From the NCBI RefSeq assembly GCF_002269255.1, contig NZ_CP022823.1, forward strand, positions 124,001-188,000: 64,000 nt of DNA, read 5' to 3'. The stretch is from Klebsiella quasivariicola. GTDB lineage: Bacteria > Pseudomonadota > Gammaproteobacteria > Enterobacterales > Enterobacteriaceae. Below, one piece after another: positions 15,924-24,598 of this stretch. The notes beneath the pieces are model-generated. The model was not told where the DNA came from. It searched no databases and saw only the letters and a program-made list of their open reading frames with translations. Every line of letters begins with the position of its first letter. The first letter of the stretch is position 1. A program made the translations under genes and the position numbers.

Positions 15924-16601
15924 ATGGCCTCTTTTATTCCAGATGTTTCATTTATTGATAATAGCGAACAGCGCACACCATTAATTTTAGTCCTCGATTG
16001 CTCAGGCAGCATGCAGGGCCAGCCAATGGCCCAGCTGAATCAGGGGCTAAAGCTGCTGGAAGAGGAACTTAAGCAGGATGTGATCGCCGCGAAGCGCGTT
16101 CGGCTGCTGGTGGTCAAATATGGCGGCTATGATGAATGCGAGCTGTACGGCGACTGGTGTGATGCGATGGACTTCACCGCTCCGGTGCTTGAGGCCAATG
16201 GCCTGACGCCCACCGGGCAGGCTGTTAGCCTGGCGCTGGACGAAATTGAAGCTGAAAAGCAGCGCCTGAAAGCGGCTGGCGTCCCCTATACCCGGCCGTG
16301 GCTGTTTTTAATGTCGGATGGCGAACCTACGGACAACTGGCAGGCGGCTGCACAGGCGTGCCGTGATGCGCAGGCGGCGAACAAAGTCGCTGTGTTTCCG
16401 ATTAGCGTAGGACTCGAAGCAACAGAGTCGATGGGGCAGTTCAGCCGTAGCGGTATTAACGGTGTGAAGCAGTTGAAGGGATTACAGTTCCGCGAGCTAT
16501 TCCTCTGGCTCAGCGCCAGTATGCAGGTGGTGTCGCAGTCGACACCGGGCGGTAAAGCGCAGCTGCCGCCGACGGATAGCTGGTCAGAAATTTCGGTCTG
16601 A
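15924..16601 (+). CDS. vWA-domain protein (YegL/TerY-like)
   Basis: 225 residues forming one von Willebrand A domain. The metal-ion site is complete: Asp25-Cys-Ser27-Gly-Ser29, the threonine in GLTPTGQAV near residue 98 and the aspartate in LMSDGEPTDNW near 132. Its closest recognisable relatives are YegL and TerY, small cytoplasmic vWA proteins found with a PP2C phosphatase and a protein kinase. It should bind a partner through Mg2+. There is no signal peptide. The gene begins the block after the rpmG terminator; a TATAGT box at 15875-15880 could serve a promoter but no good -35 box matches it. The phosphatase gene follows after 4 bases. Confidence 0.85.
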   Translation: MASFIPDVSFIDNSEQRTPLILVLDCSGSMQGQPMAQLNQGLKLLEEELKQDVIAAKRVRLLVVKYGGYDECELYGDWCDAMDFTAPVLEANGLTPTGQAVSLALDEIEAEKQRLKAAGVPYTRPWLFLMSDGEPTDNWQAAAQACRDAQAANKVAVFPISVGLEATESMGQFSRSGINGVKQLKGLQFRELFLWLSASMQVVSQSTPGGKAQLPPTDSWSEISV

Positions 16602-16605
16602 CGCC

Positions 16606-17331
16606 ATGAACTGGCGCGTATACGCAGCGTCGGTCATGGGGAGCAGCCACCGACAAAATCAACTTCCCTGCCAGGATGCCTTTTGCTACCGCAATTTGGG
16701 CGATCGGCTTGTCGCCGTTGTCTGTGATGGGGCGGGCTCTGCCGCGTATAGCGAGCAGGGCGCAGCCATGGTCGCGCATGATCTGGCTAATCGACTGGCG
16801 ACGTTCACCACTGCACCGGATGAAAAGCAGCTGGTGGCGCTGGTCGGGAGCGTGCGTGAGACTGTTCTGTTACAGGCGCAGGCACAGGATATTTCCCCGG
16901 GCGATTTTGCCTGTACTGTTCTGGCCGCGTGGCTGGGCGAGACTGCCTCTGTGATAGTGCATATTGGCGATGGCGCTGCGGCGTTAAGCCTGGGTGCCGA
17001 ACAGCACTTATCCCTGCCCGAAAACGGCGAATACGCTAACCAGACCTGGTTCCTGACCAGCGACGACTGGCGGGAGCATTTACATATCAGCCCGTTTTCT
17101 GGCAGAGCCACGCGGTTGGTAATGATGACTGACGGCGTGCAGCCGTTTGCGCTCAACCGGCGTGGGGATGCGCTGTTCTCTCCGTTTATCGATCCGGTTT
17201 TGCGTTATATACAACAGTCTTCAGAGGCAGAGGGAAGCGAAGCGCTGTGCGCCACGCTGGATGACCCGCGTACCTGGGCGATAACCGGTGATGACAAGAC
17301 ACTTCTGGTAGCCCTGCGTCATGAAGCATAA
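16606..17331 (+). CDS. PP2C-type serine/threonine phosphatase (YegK-like)
   Basis: 241 residues. The metal-binding aspartates are Asp24 (QDAF) and Asp41 in VVCDGAGSAAYS, which replaces the usual DGMGG. Two later ones lie in MMTDGVQPF (about 171) and TGDDKTL near the end. HIGDGAAAL is also conserved. The enzyme should remove phosphate from Ser/Thr of targets phosphorylated by the next gene's kinase, as proposed for YegK/YegI. It is probably soluble. The 3' end overlaps the kinase gene by 11 bases, so the opposing enzymes are made together. Confidence 0.85.
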   Translation: MNWRVYAASVMGSSHRQNQLPCQDAFCYRNLGDRLVAVVCDGAGSAAYSEQGAAMVAHDLANRLATFTTAPDEKQLVALVGSVRETVLLQAQAQDISPGDFACTVLAAWLGETASVIVHIGDGAAALSLGAEQHLSLPENGEYANQTWFLTSDDWREHLHISPFSGRATRLVMMTDGVQPFALNRRGDALFSPFIDPVLRYIQQSSEAEGSEALCATLDDPRTWAITGDDKTLLVALRHEA

Positions 17332-18694
17332 AAAACTGCCGGTCTGCTATACGGAACTGCGTCGCACGGTACGTCTGGGGAAACTGATCAAAAGCGGTGG
17401 CGCAGGGAGTGTCTATTTCCTGGCGGATGATCCTTCCCGCGTTGCCAAACTTTACCATCCGCACACCGATACCGCTTACTACCAGCGTAAGCTCAGCGCC
17501 ATGCTGGCGCAGCGGCCCGCGATCCCCGCTCCCGCGGAAGATGCGTCGATTGTCCAGCTGGCGTGGCCCGACTATTTGCTCTACGACGAGCGCAAGCGCG
17601 TTGTCGGTTTTGTCATGCCGGTTCTGGACACCCAGCGCACCATTGAGCTGGAGTATATTTTACAGGCACGGCAGGCGAAGGCGCACCATCTGCCGGAAGG
17701 CATCGGCGCGAAAGTGAGCCTGGCTTGCAACCTTGCTACCCTGGTCTCTACGCTGCATGCGCGACAGCACCGGGTTATCGACATGAAACCGGTCAACCTG
17801 CGGTTCTATCGCGACAGCCTTTATATCGCGCTGCTGGACTGTGATGGCTTTAGCATTCAGGGCGAGGGTGAGCGTTTCCCTGCAGGGCAGTTTACGCCGG
17901 ATTATCTGGCGCCGGAGTTTCAGCGTATTGGGCAGGTACCCGGTGAGCAGGAAGAAGCGCAGGATCGTTTCTCGCTGGCGGTGATTATTTTCCAACTCCT
18001 CAACCATGGTATTCATCCCTACAGTGGTCGCTCGATAGCGGCGAAGGTACCCGATGATTTACCGGGTCGTATCGCTGCCGGCTGTTATGCCTACGGGATA
18101 AACGCAGCGACGACTATCTCGCCGGTGCCGGCCAGTACTCACCATTTGTTGCCGGTTGAGCTGCGTAAGCTGTTCGATCGCGCATTTAGCGGTTCGCCCG
18201 CCCGACGTCCTTCCGCCGATGAATGGGCGCAGGAGCTGCGTCCTTATGCGCTACGCAGCACGCAAAAAATTATTCTTTGTCATCAAAAACACCAGCATTT
18301 CGCCGGGATGCCGTGTCTGGTCTGCGCGCGAAAAAAACAGGTTGTTGCGGGAATAAAACAGGCAAAACAGCGTAAACAAGCGGAAACCGATCGCCTGCGG
18401 GTCGCGCCTGTAGTGCGGCAGGCTCGTAGGGCGCCAGCCGCTGCCGTACCTCGTCAGCCTACCGGGCCGGGGCCGTTAACCCTGCTGTGGCGCAGTATTC
18501 GCAGCAGCGTTCCTTCGTTTGCCTGGCATGGCGCGCTGGCGCTGATGAGTACGCTGATTATGGGGGGGCTGGCGCGCAGTTTTGCCCGGCTCAACGACGC
18601 TGGTCCAGCATGGTTTGATATTGCGGCGTTACTGATTATTTTTATCTGGGTGGCAGCGCTGATATTCCGGTCCATTATTCGGAGTAAGCCATAA
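17321..18694 (+). CDS. Membrane-anchored Ser/Thr protein kinase (YegI-like)
   Basis: 457 residues. The kinase domain (about 15-300) has the glycine loop KSGGAGSVY (24-32), ATP-binding Lys43, a catalytic loop HRVIDMKPVN with Asp154, Lys156 and Asn159, the metal site LLDCDGF (171-177) in place of DFG, and LAPEF. All catalytic residues needed for activity are present. After it, CHQKHQHFAGMPCLVC looks like a small zinc-binding element, then a basic stretch, then two hydrophobic helices near the C-terminus (about 402-422 and 430-452). The kinase therefore faces the cytoplasm and is tail-anchored. E. coli YegI (648 residues) is longer; this seems a shortened relative at a different locus. It overlaps the phosphatase gene and abuts the next gene. 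Confidence 0.82.
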   Translation: MKHKKLPVCYTELRRTVRLGKLIKSGGAGSVYFLADDPSRVAKLYHPHTDTAYYQRKLSAMLAQRPAIPAPAEDASIVQLAWPDYLLYDERKRVVGFVMPVLDTQRTIELEYILQARQAKAHHLPEGIGAKVSLACNLATLVSTLHARQHRVIDMKPVNLRFYRDSLYIALLDCDGFSIQGEGERFPAGQFTPDYLAPEFQRIGQVPGEQEEAQDRFSLAVIIFQLLNHGIHPYSGRSIAAKVPDDLPGRIAAGCYAYGINAATTISPVPASTHHLLPVELRKLFDRAFSGSPARRPSADEWAQELRPYALRSTQKIILCHQKHQHFAGMPCLVCARKKQVVAGIKQAKQRKQAETDRLRVAPVVRQARRAPAAAVPRQPTGPGPLTLLWRSIRSSVPSFAWHGALALMSTLIMGGLARSFARLNDAGPAWFDIAALLIIFIWVAALIFRSIIRSKP

Positions 18695-21028
18695 ATGACG
18701 CTGAAATTAAGATATCTCATTCTCTTTTTCGCGTTGCTGATGGCTTTTGTAGCGCCGGATCTCGTCTTCTTGCTGTGGTCCGCGCCATTTCGCTTAATGG
18801 ATAAGCTGCCGCTGTTACCTGCTGCGCTTAATGATCCCCAGCGTTTATATCTCTATGGCCTGTGGCTGGGGGGAACGATCTATTTTTCCGCCCTGATGTG
18901 GGTGGCAGTTACCCGACGCAATAAAGGCTATCTGATTGTTGCTGTGGCGCAGCTGGTTTTTGTCATGGGCATTACGTTATTCAAGGTGCCGATTGGCGAG
19001 CAAAATCAGCGGCGCTGGCAGAGTATGAATCAGCTGGAAACGCCCGCCTGGAGCGATTTTCTTTATAAACGACATGCCCGTTTTATTCAGATAGCGCTAC
19101 AGGGGGGGCCGTTGGATCAGCATAAGATCACCGAGCAATTTCTTGCGCAGAAAAAACCGCTGACGGCGCTGCCGCTTGGCTGGAATGACGAAGATGCCGC
19201 CGCCGCGGATGCGCTCTGGCAGCAGGCGCTGGGCTATCGTGAACGGGAAGCGAAAGCATTACCCAAAATGATGGATTATCTGGCCTGGATGCCGGATCGT
19301 GGCGATCTGACGCTGGCAACGGCCGTCCTGACGCTGACGAGCGAGGCGGATAAAGCGCAGGCGGAAACGGCGTTTCGCCGGGCCATTGCCATTGAGCCGG
19401 AAAATCCGGACGCCTGGCTGGGCTGGGCAATCGCGCTGATCGAGGCCCGCGATATTGCGCGAGTGCGAAATACGCAGTTTCAGGCGCTCACGCAAAGCAT
19501 TACAACCGGATTGTTGATGGCGGAGGGTCTGAAGGATAGACCGCGGCAGCCTGCGCTACAGCAGCGGCTGGCAGCATACATCGCGCAAATGCCGGTGGAC
19601 GATCGGCAAATCCTGCACATTTTGCAGGCGCGCATGCAGACGCGCGCCTGCGATTTGCCACTGGATAAGTATGCAACGGAGCAGGGCGAAGCGAGCAAGG
19701 TGCTGCCTTTGGCAAAATCAATCGTGTTTAAAACTGCTCCCGTGCGTAGCGTCAGCCCGATTAACGAACGCTTTCCCGGCCACGTCAGCATTGATACGGA
19801 GCACTATGGCATCAGGAAAGAGAGTTTGCAGGCGATGCCGTATCCGGCGATACATAAATACATCAAGTCAGCGACAACCATCCTCTCGCTGGATACTGAC
19901 GCCAGCGGCGAGCTGTTAAACGTGGTCGTTGAGTGCAGCAGCGGCATTCCCGAGTTCGACCAGGCGGCGCTGTACTATGCGCAGCAGTGGCGTTTGGGTT
20001 CTCGCCGGCAGGGAAAACGTGTGTTGCTGCCGGTGAGCTTTATCAGCGATCGTGTACCGCCGGAGGAGTACTATGAGGAGATGGAGGCGCGGGCGATGCG
20101 CATCTCCCGGCTGGCCGCTCGCCATAATAAAACGGCGATGGAAAGCGCCAGCAAGGAGATGATTGCGCAATTTACGCGAATGAAAACACTGTTTCCGCAA
20201 CAGAAACTGAGCGCGGAAGAGGCGCGTCAGTTACAGCTTATCTACCTCAAAAAACGGGATAAAACGACCAAAGGCAGAATAGAAAGCTTTACTGAAATGA
20301 CGCAGGCGATGGAAGCCCTGGTGGATACGCACCCGTACTACGCGCCGCTACTGAAAGATCTGGCCTTCAGAAAAAGTTACGCTTCCTTTGAGAAGAAGCG
20401 GGCCACATGGTCGCAGCTGCTGGCGCTGGCGCCAGAGGATCCGCAGGTGTGGATGGCCTGGGGGAGCGTGTGGGCCGATCGCGATCCTGAGCTGTACATG
20501 GGCGCGATGATCGCTTCCATGCTGCTACAGCCGTTCACCGAGGATACCGAGCAGAAAATAGAGAATATCAAAACGAAGCTGCTGATGCGGGTTGGCATGG
20601 GGCCACGTAAGGCGATTCTTTCGGCAAAAGTCTACGCCGACTATGGCGATATCCTCGGGGAAAGAGCGAAAGGAGAGAATACGGCAAAGGCCGCGGAGAT
20701 CTTACCCGCCAGTGAAAAACTGGATCGTCAGGAAGCCGTCGCCCCCCTGGATCCCGCGCAGCGCATGACGGTTGATATCGATCGGGATGAGGTGTTGAAT
20801 GCTGCTCTCTTCAACGTGGAGTGGAAAGCGCCGCAGCGGCCGGACGGACAGCGGGTAGAACTGACCGTTGATATCGATGACACAGGCATGCCGACGCTGG
20901 TACTCGTCAGCAAAAGCAGCGCAGTGGAACAGTATGATGCGCAGGCGGTCGATATGCTGTGGCGCTGGAACTTTAAGCCGCTGCCTGATGCGAGGCGCAT
21001 AACCGTTGGCGTGAATTTTCTCCACTAA
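18695..21028 (+). CDS. Large membrane protein with TPR-like and two TonB-C-like domains
   Basis: 777 residues; I do not recognise a named family. Three hydrophobic helices (about 5-31, 50-72, 78-98) anchor the N-terminus. A TPR-like helical part follows, clearest at AFRRAIAIEPENPDAWLGWAIAL (about 226-248, quoted in part). Two stretches resemble the TonB C-terminal fold: residues about 375-452 (YPAIHKYIKSATTILSLD and DQAALYYAQQWRLGS) and the last 80 residues (VELTVDIDDTGMPTLVLV and AVDMLWRWNFKPLPD). Unlike TonB there is no proline-rich spacer. A further helical part lies between them. It starts immediately after the kinase stop, so it is likely the kinase's partner or target, possibly sensing or acting on the envelope. 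Function is unknown. Confidence 0.75.
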   Translation: MTLKLRYLILFFALLMAFVAPDLVFLLWSAPFRLMDKLPLLPAALNDPQRLYLYGLWLGGTIYFSALMWVAVTRRNKGYLIVAVAQLVFVMGITLFKVPIGEQNQRRWQSMNQLETPAWSDFLYKRHARFIQIALQGGPLDQHKITEQFLAQKKPLTALPLGWNDEDAAAADALWQQALGYREREAKALPKMMDYLAWMPDRGDLTLATAVLTLTSEADKAQAETAFRRAIAIEPENPDAWLGWAIALIEARDIARVRNTQFQALTQSITTGLLMAEGLKDRPRQPALQQRLAAYIAQMPVDDRQILHILQARMQTRACDLPLDKYATEQGEASKVLPLAKSIVFKTAPVRSVSPINERFPGHVSIDTEHYGIRKESLQAMPYPAIHKYIKSATTILSLDTDASGELLNVVVECSSGIPEFDQAALYYAQQWRLGSRRQGKRVLLPVSFISDRVPPEEYYEEMEARAMRISRLAARHNKTAMESASKEMIAQFTRMKTLFPQQKLSAEEARQLQLIYLKKRDKTTKGRIESFTEMTQAMEALVDTHPYYAPLLKDLAFRKSYASFEKKRATWSQLLALAPEDPQVWMAWGSVWADRDPELYMGAMIASMLLQPFTEDTEQKIENIKTKLLMRVGMGPRKAILSAKVYADYGDILGERAKGENTAKAAEILPASEKLDRQEAVAPLDPAQRMTVDIDRDEVLNAALFNVEWKAPQRPDGQRVELTVDIDDTGMPTLVLVSKSSAVEQYDAQAVDMLWRWNFKPLPDARRITVGVNFLH

Positions 21029-21091
21029 TCGCGTCGCTGCCTCCTGAACGAGGTAAAATAGTGGCGCCTGCCTAAGTTGATGAGGAAAATC

Positions 21092-21901
21092 ATGCCTGAA
21101 TTACCAGAGGTTGAAACCAGCCGCCGCGGCATCGAGCCGCACCTGGTTGGCGCAACTATTCTGCACGCCGTTGTGCGCAATGGACGGTTGCGCTGGCCGG
21201 TATCCGAAGAGATTTATCGTCTGAGCGACGTTCCGGTGCTCAGCGTGCGTCGTCGCGCTAAATACCTGCTTCTGGAACTGCCTGACGGCTGGATCATCGT
21301 CCACCTCGGGATGTCGGGAAGCCTGCGCATCCTGAGCGAAGAACTGCCGGCAGAAAAACACGATCACGTTGACCTGGTCATGAGTAATGGCAAGGTGCTG
21401 CGCTACACCGATCCGCGTCGCTTTGGCGCCTGGCTGTGGACCAAAGAACTGGAAGGCCACCCGGTGCTGGCGCATCTGGGGCCGGAACCGCTGAGCGACG
21501 CCTTCAACGCCGACTATCTCCAGCAAAAATGCGCGAGGAAGAAAACCGCGATCAAACCCTGGCTGATGGATAACAAGCTGGTAGTGGGGGTCGGCAATAT
21601 CTACGCCAGTGAATCGCTGTTCTCCGCCGGGATCCATCCTGACCGGTTGGCGTCCTCGCTGTCGCGGGACGAGTGCGAGCAACTGGTGAAGGTGATCAAG
21701 CTGGTCCTGCTGCGTTCGATAGAGCAGGGCGGCACTACGCTGAAGGATTTCCTGCAAAGCGATGGCAAGCCGGGCTATTTTGCCCAGGAGCTGCAGGTCT
21801 ATGGCCGCAAGGGCGAGCCATGCCGGATCTGCGGTACGCCGGTCGTCGGGACCAAACATGCCCAGCGGGCGACTTTTTATTGCCGCCAGTGTCAGAAGTA
21901 G
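21092..21901 (+). CDS. mutM: Formamidopyrimidine-DNA glycosylase
   Basis: 269 residues. Pro2-Glu3 at the start (MPELPEVET) form the catalytic N-terminus, so the start is fixed at 21092; GAGG lies just upstream. Other marks are the lysine in RRAKYLLLEL, the helix-two-turn-helix and the C-terminal zinc finger CRICGTPVVGTKHAQ...CRQC. It removes 8-oxoguanine and cuts the abasic site. In E. coli it is cotranscribed with rpmBG; here it follows the signalling block by 63 bases. Confidence 0.97.
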   Translation: MPELPEVETSRRGIEPHLVGATILHAVVRNGRLRWPVSEEIYRLSDVPVLSVRRRAKYLLLELPDGWIIVHLGMSGSLRILSEELPAEKHDHVDLVMSNGKVLRYTDPRRFGAWLWTKELEGHPVLAHLGPEPLSDAFNADYLQQKCARKKTAIKPWLMDNKLVVGVGNIYASESLFSAGIHPDRLASSLSRDECEQLVKVIKLVLLRSIEQGGTTLKDFLQSDGKPGYFAQELQVYGRKGEPCRICGTPVVGTKHAQRATFYCRQCQK

Positions 21902-21925
21902 TCTCAGGAACACGAATGTTTGTAG

Positions 21926-21951
21926 GCCAGGTCAGCGTAGCGCCACCTGGC
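21926..21951. repeat. REP-like palindrome between mutM and coaD
   Basis: GCCAGGT and ACCTGGC are paired with an inner GCG/CGC, giving a two-part stem typical of REP elements. It lies between converging genes and may protect both 3' ends. Confidence 0.6.
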
Positions 21952-21980
21952 ACACAGACGGGGACAGAGCAGCTGATAGG

Positions 21981-22460
21981 TTACTTCAGCTTATTCAGCA
22001 GCGCCTGATGGACGTTCGCTGGCAGGAAGTGAGAAACATCACCCTGATGGCGCGCCACTTCCTTCACCAGTGAGGAAGAGATAAACGACCACTCTTTGCA
22101 CGGCATCAGAAACACGCTCTCCAGCGTTGGCATCAGATGGCGGTTCATATGGGCCAGCTGCATCTCGTACTCAAAATCCGCCACCGCCCGCAGGCCGCGA
22201 ATGAGAATATTGGCCTGCTGCGCGCGGGCGAAATTGGCCATCAGATCGCTAAAGCCGACCACCTGGACGTTCACCAGATGGGCCGTCGCCTGCTCCGCCA
22301 GCGCAATGCGTTCATCAAGGCTGAACATCGGCTTTTTGCTCGGGCTGGCGGCGATAGCCAGCACCACTTTATCGAACATGCTCGCCGCGCGGGTGACAAT
22401 ATCGATATGGCCGTTGGTGATGGGATCGAAGGTACCCGGATAGATCGCTTTTGTGCTCAT
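21981..22460 (-). CDS. coaD: Pantetheine-phosphate adenylyltransferase
   Basis: 159 residues. Nucleotidyltransferase motifs are YPGTFDPITNGHIDI at the start (T/HxGH type) and FISSSLVKEVARHQGDV near the end. It transfers AMP from ATP to 4'-phosphopantetheine, the step before last in coenzyme A synthesis. The ATG overlaps the waaE stop as ATGA, so coaD ends the LPS operon that begins at waaQ, as in other enterobacteria. An upstream in-frame start lies inside waaE and is rejected. Confidence 0.97.
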   Translation of the reverse strand: MSTKAIYPGTFDPITNGHIDIVTRAASMFDKVVLAIAASPSKKPMFSLDERIALAEQATAHLVNVQVVGFSDLMANFARAQQANILIRGLRAVADFEYEMQLAHMNRHLMPTLESVFLMPCKEWSFISSSLVKEVARHQGDVSHFLPANVHQALLNKLK

Positions 22461-23233
22461 GATGACTCTTTCTCCGAGTAGCCGTGGTTCAGCGCCCACA
22501 GCTCGGTATATTTTGTAAACGTATACTGGGCATTGACCATCGCCAGTAACCAGCCCTGCTTACCGTCCAGCACCCCACCGCGCAGCAGCAGCGTCTTGAG
22601 AAACGCGCCCAGCGTATGGCTGAAAATCCCTGCCATCGAGGTCTTCTTGCCCTTGCGGTGGCGCTCAAGCGCCCACGCGGCGGCATACGCCAGCTGTTTT
22701 TGCTGGAAGCCCGCAAAGTCGCGGCAGGTCAAGTGCAGGAGATCGCCGGTCAGCGGAATAACCTCGGCGCCAAGGCTATCCAGCGATTCATGGACCAGAT
22801 TATCGTTATAGCGGTAACGGGCGCGTTCGTACAGGCGCAGGACGCGATCGGGATACCAGCCGCTGTGGCGCATAAAGCGTCCCAGGAAATAGTTGCGGCG
22901 AGCGATGCTGTAGATAGCGCCGCGCTGCGGCGCTGCCAGCACCTTGAGAATAGCCTGCCTGAGTTCAGGCGTGACGCGCTCATCGGTATCGATCATCAAC
23001 ACCCAGTCGCCGGTGGCATAGTCCTGCGCGCGCTGGCGCTGAATGCCATAGCCTCGCCAGTCGGTATGGGTATAGACCTGGGCGCCGAGACGACGGGCCA
23101 GCTCGACGGTATTGTCGGTACTGCCGGAGTCGAGGACGATAATTTCATCCGCCCAGCTAACGGAGTCGAGACAATCCGGCAGCAGATCGGCTGCATTTTT
23201 GGCGATCATCACCACGGAAAGCCGGTTCGACAT
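22457..23233 (-). CDS. waaE: LPS core beta-1,4-glucosyltransferase WaaE (KdtX)
   Basis: 258 residues, glycosyltransferase family 2. N-terminal motifs LSVVMIAKNAADLLPDCL and IIVLDSGSTDNTV bind the nucleotide sugar, and LMIDTDERV holds the metal-binding acidic motif. In Klebsiella WaaE adds glucose to heptose I of the inner core, a step absent from E. coli K-12. The protein is cytoplasmic and membrane-associated. It is tightly packed between waaA (one-base overlap) and coaD (four-base overlap). Confidence 0.93.
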   Translation of the reverse strand: MSNRLSVVMIAKNAADLLPDCLDSVSWADEIIVLDSGSTDNTVELARRLGAQVYTHTDWRGYGIQRQRAQDYATGDWVLMIDTDERVTPELRQAILKVLAAPQRGAIYSIARRNYFLGRFMRHSGWYPDRVLRLYERARYRYNDNLVHESLDSLGAEVIPLTGDLLHLTCRDFAGFQQKQLAYAAAWALERHRKGKKTSMAGIFSHTLGAFLKTLLLRGGVLDGKQGWLLAMVNAQYTFTKYTELWALNHGYSEKESS

Positions 23234-24507
23234 TAATGACTCCGCTGCGGCAGGTAGGGTTGCAGTAACTGTAGCAGACGCGACAGCGCGCCCTGGTTTT
23301 GATGCAGTACTTCCACCGCGTGACGGCCATACCACAGACGGTAGTCTTCATCAGTGAGGAGCGTGGACACCTCTCTGACCAGCGAGTCGGCGTCGGTAAC
23401 GGTAATCAGGCCATCGTCCTGCTGCAGCTTGGCGCAGATATCTTTGAAGTTGAAGGTGTGCGGCCCCATCAGCACCGGAATGGCGTGCGCCGCCGGCTCG
23501 AGCGGGTTATGGCCGCCGCGCTCCACCAGGCTGCCGCCGACGAAGGCGAGGTCGGCAATGCCGTAGAGCAGCATCAGTTCGCCCATGGTATCGCCAATCA
23601 CCACCTGGGTACTGGAAGAAGGGATCTCGCCGGTGCTGCGCAGGGTGAAGCTCATTCCGGCCTTTTGCACCATCTCACGCGCGTCGGGGAAGCGCTCCGG
23701 ATGCCGGGGCACAAGGATCAGCAGCAGGTTCGGGAAGGTCTCCAGCAGCTTTTTATGCGCCTGCAGGATGATTTGCTCTTCGCCGTCGTGGGTGCTGGTG
23801 GCGATCCAGACTTTACGATGCGGCGCCCATTGCCGGCGCAGCGTTACCGCCCGGGCCGCCAGCTCAGGCGTGACCGAGATATCGAATTTCAGGCTACCGG
23901 TGACCGCCAGCTGGTTGCGCTTCAGCCCCAGCGAGAGGAAGCGGTTACCATCTTCTTCGTTCTGCGCCGCGATAAGCGTAATGCGGCTTAACAGGCGGCG
24001 CATAAAGCCGCCCAGTTTGGCATAGCCTTTAGCGGAACGTTCGGACAGGCGCGCGTTGGCAATCACCAGCGGGATCTTACGCTTATGCAGCGCGGCCACC
24101 ATATTTGGCCACAGCTCGGTCTCCATAACGATCACCAGCTTCGGCTGAACGGTGTTCAGGAAACGGTTCATGGCGCCGGGCAGATCGTAGGGCAGATAGA
24201 CGTGATGAACATCTTTGCCGAACGCCGACATGGCGCGCTCGGAGCCGGTTGGCGTCATTGTGGTGACCGTGATCGGCAGAGAAGGGTAGCGGTGGCGCAG
24301 GGCGCGAACCAGCGGAATGGCGGCTAAGGTCTCGCCGACGGAAACGGAATGCAGCAGAATGCCATCCGGCTCTACCTTGTTCTGACAGTAGCCATAGCGT
24401 TCCGCCCAGCGTTTACGGTAGGCAGGAGCCTTACGGCTACGCAGCAGCAGCCGCAGCCACACCAGCGGCTGAATAAGGTAAAGTAGGGTGGTATAAAGCA
24501 ATTCCAA
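23233..24507 (-). CDS. waaA: Kdo transferase
   Basis: 424 residues, close to E. coli WaaA along its whole length. A hydrophobic N-terminal helix anchors it to the inner membrane. It adds two Kdo residues to lipid IVA, the first step of core assembly, and is essential. Visible parts are LHSVSVGETLAAIPLVRAL with the catalytic glutamate, VMETELWPN, and FVGGSLVERGGHNPLEPAA. The likely start is TTG: the codon matching the E. coli ATG is AGT here and there is no other in-frame ATG near it. A rare start would keep synthesis modest. Confidence 0.95.
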   Translation of the reverse strand: MELLYTTLLYLIQPLVWLRLLLRSRKAPAYRKRWAERYGYCQNKVEPDGILLHSVSVGETLAAIPLVRALRHRYPSLPITVTTMTPTGSERAMSAFGKDVHHVYLPYDLPGAMNRFLNTVQPKLVIVMETELWPNMVAALHKRKIPLVIANARLSERSAKGYAKLGGFMRRLLSRITLIAAQNEEDGNRFLSLGLKRNQLAVTGSLKFDISVTPELAARAVTLRRQWAPHRKVWIATSTHDGEEQIILQAHKKLLETFPNLLLILVPRHPERFPDAREMVQKAGMSFTLRSTGEIPSSSTQVVIGDTMGELMLLYGIADLAFVGGSLVERGGHNPLEPAAHAIPVLMGPHTFNFKDICAKLQQDDGLITVTDADSLVREVSTLLTDEDYRLWYGRHAVEVLHQNQGALSRLLQLLQPYLPQRSH

Positions 24508-24598
24508 ACTATTTATCCGTTCTCTGTTTTGGCGGGCAAATTCTAAGCATTTCGCCCGCGTAAAGCTATCTCTTTGGCGGAAACAGCGGGTTTTTGGT

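Noticed and set aside
15924..18694. Tellurite-resistance (Ter) system suggested by the TerY-like vWA protein
   Set aside because: No terB, terC, terD or terE relatives are present; the triad matches yegLKI-type signalling genes better.
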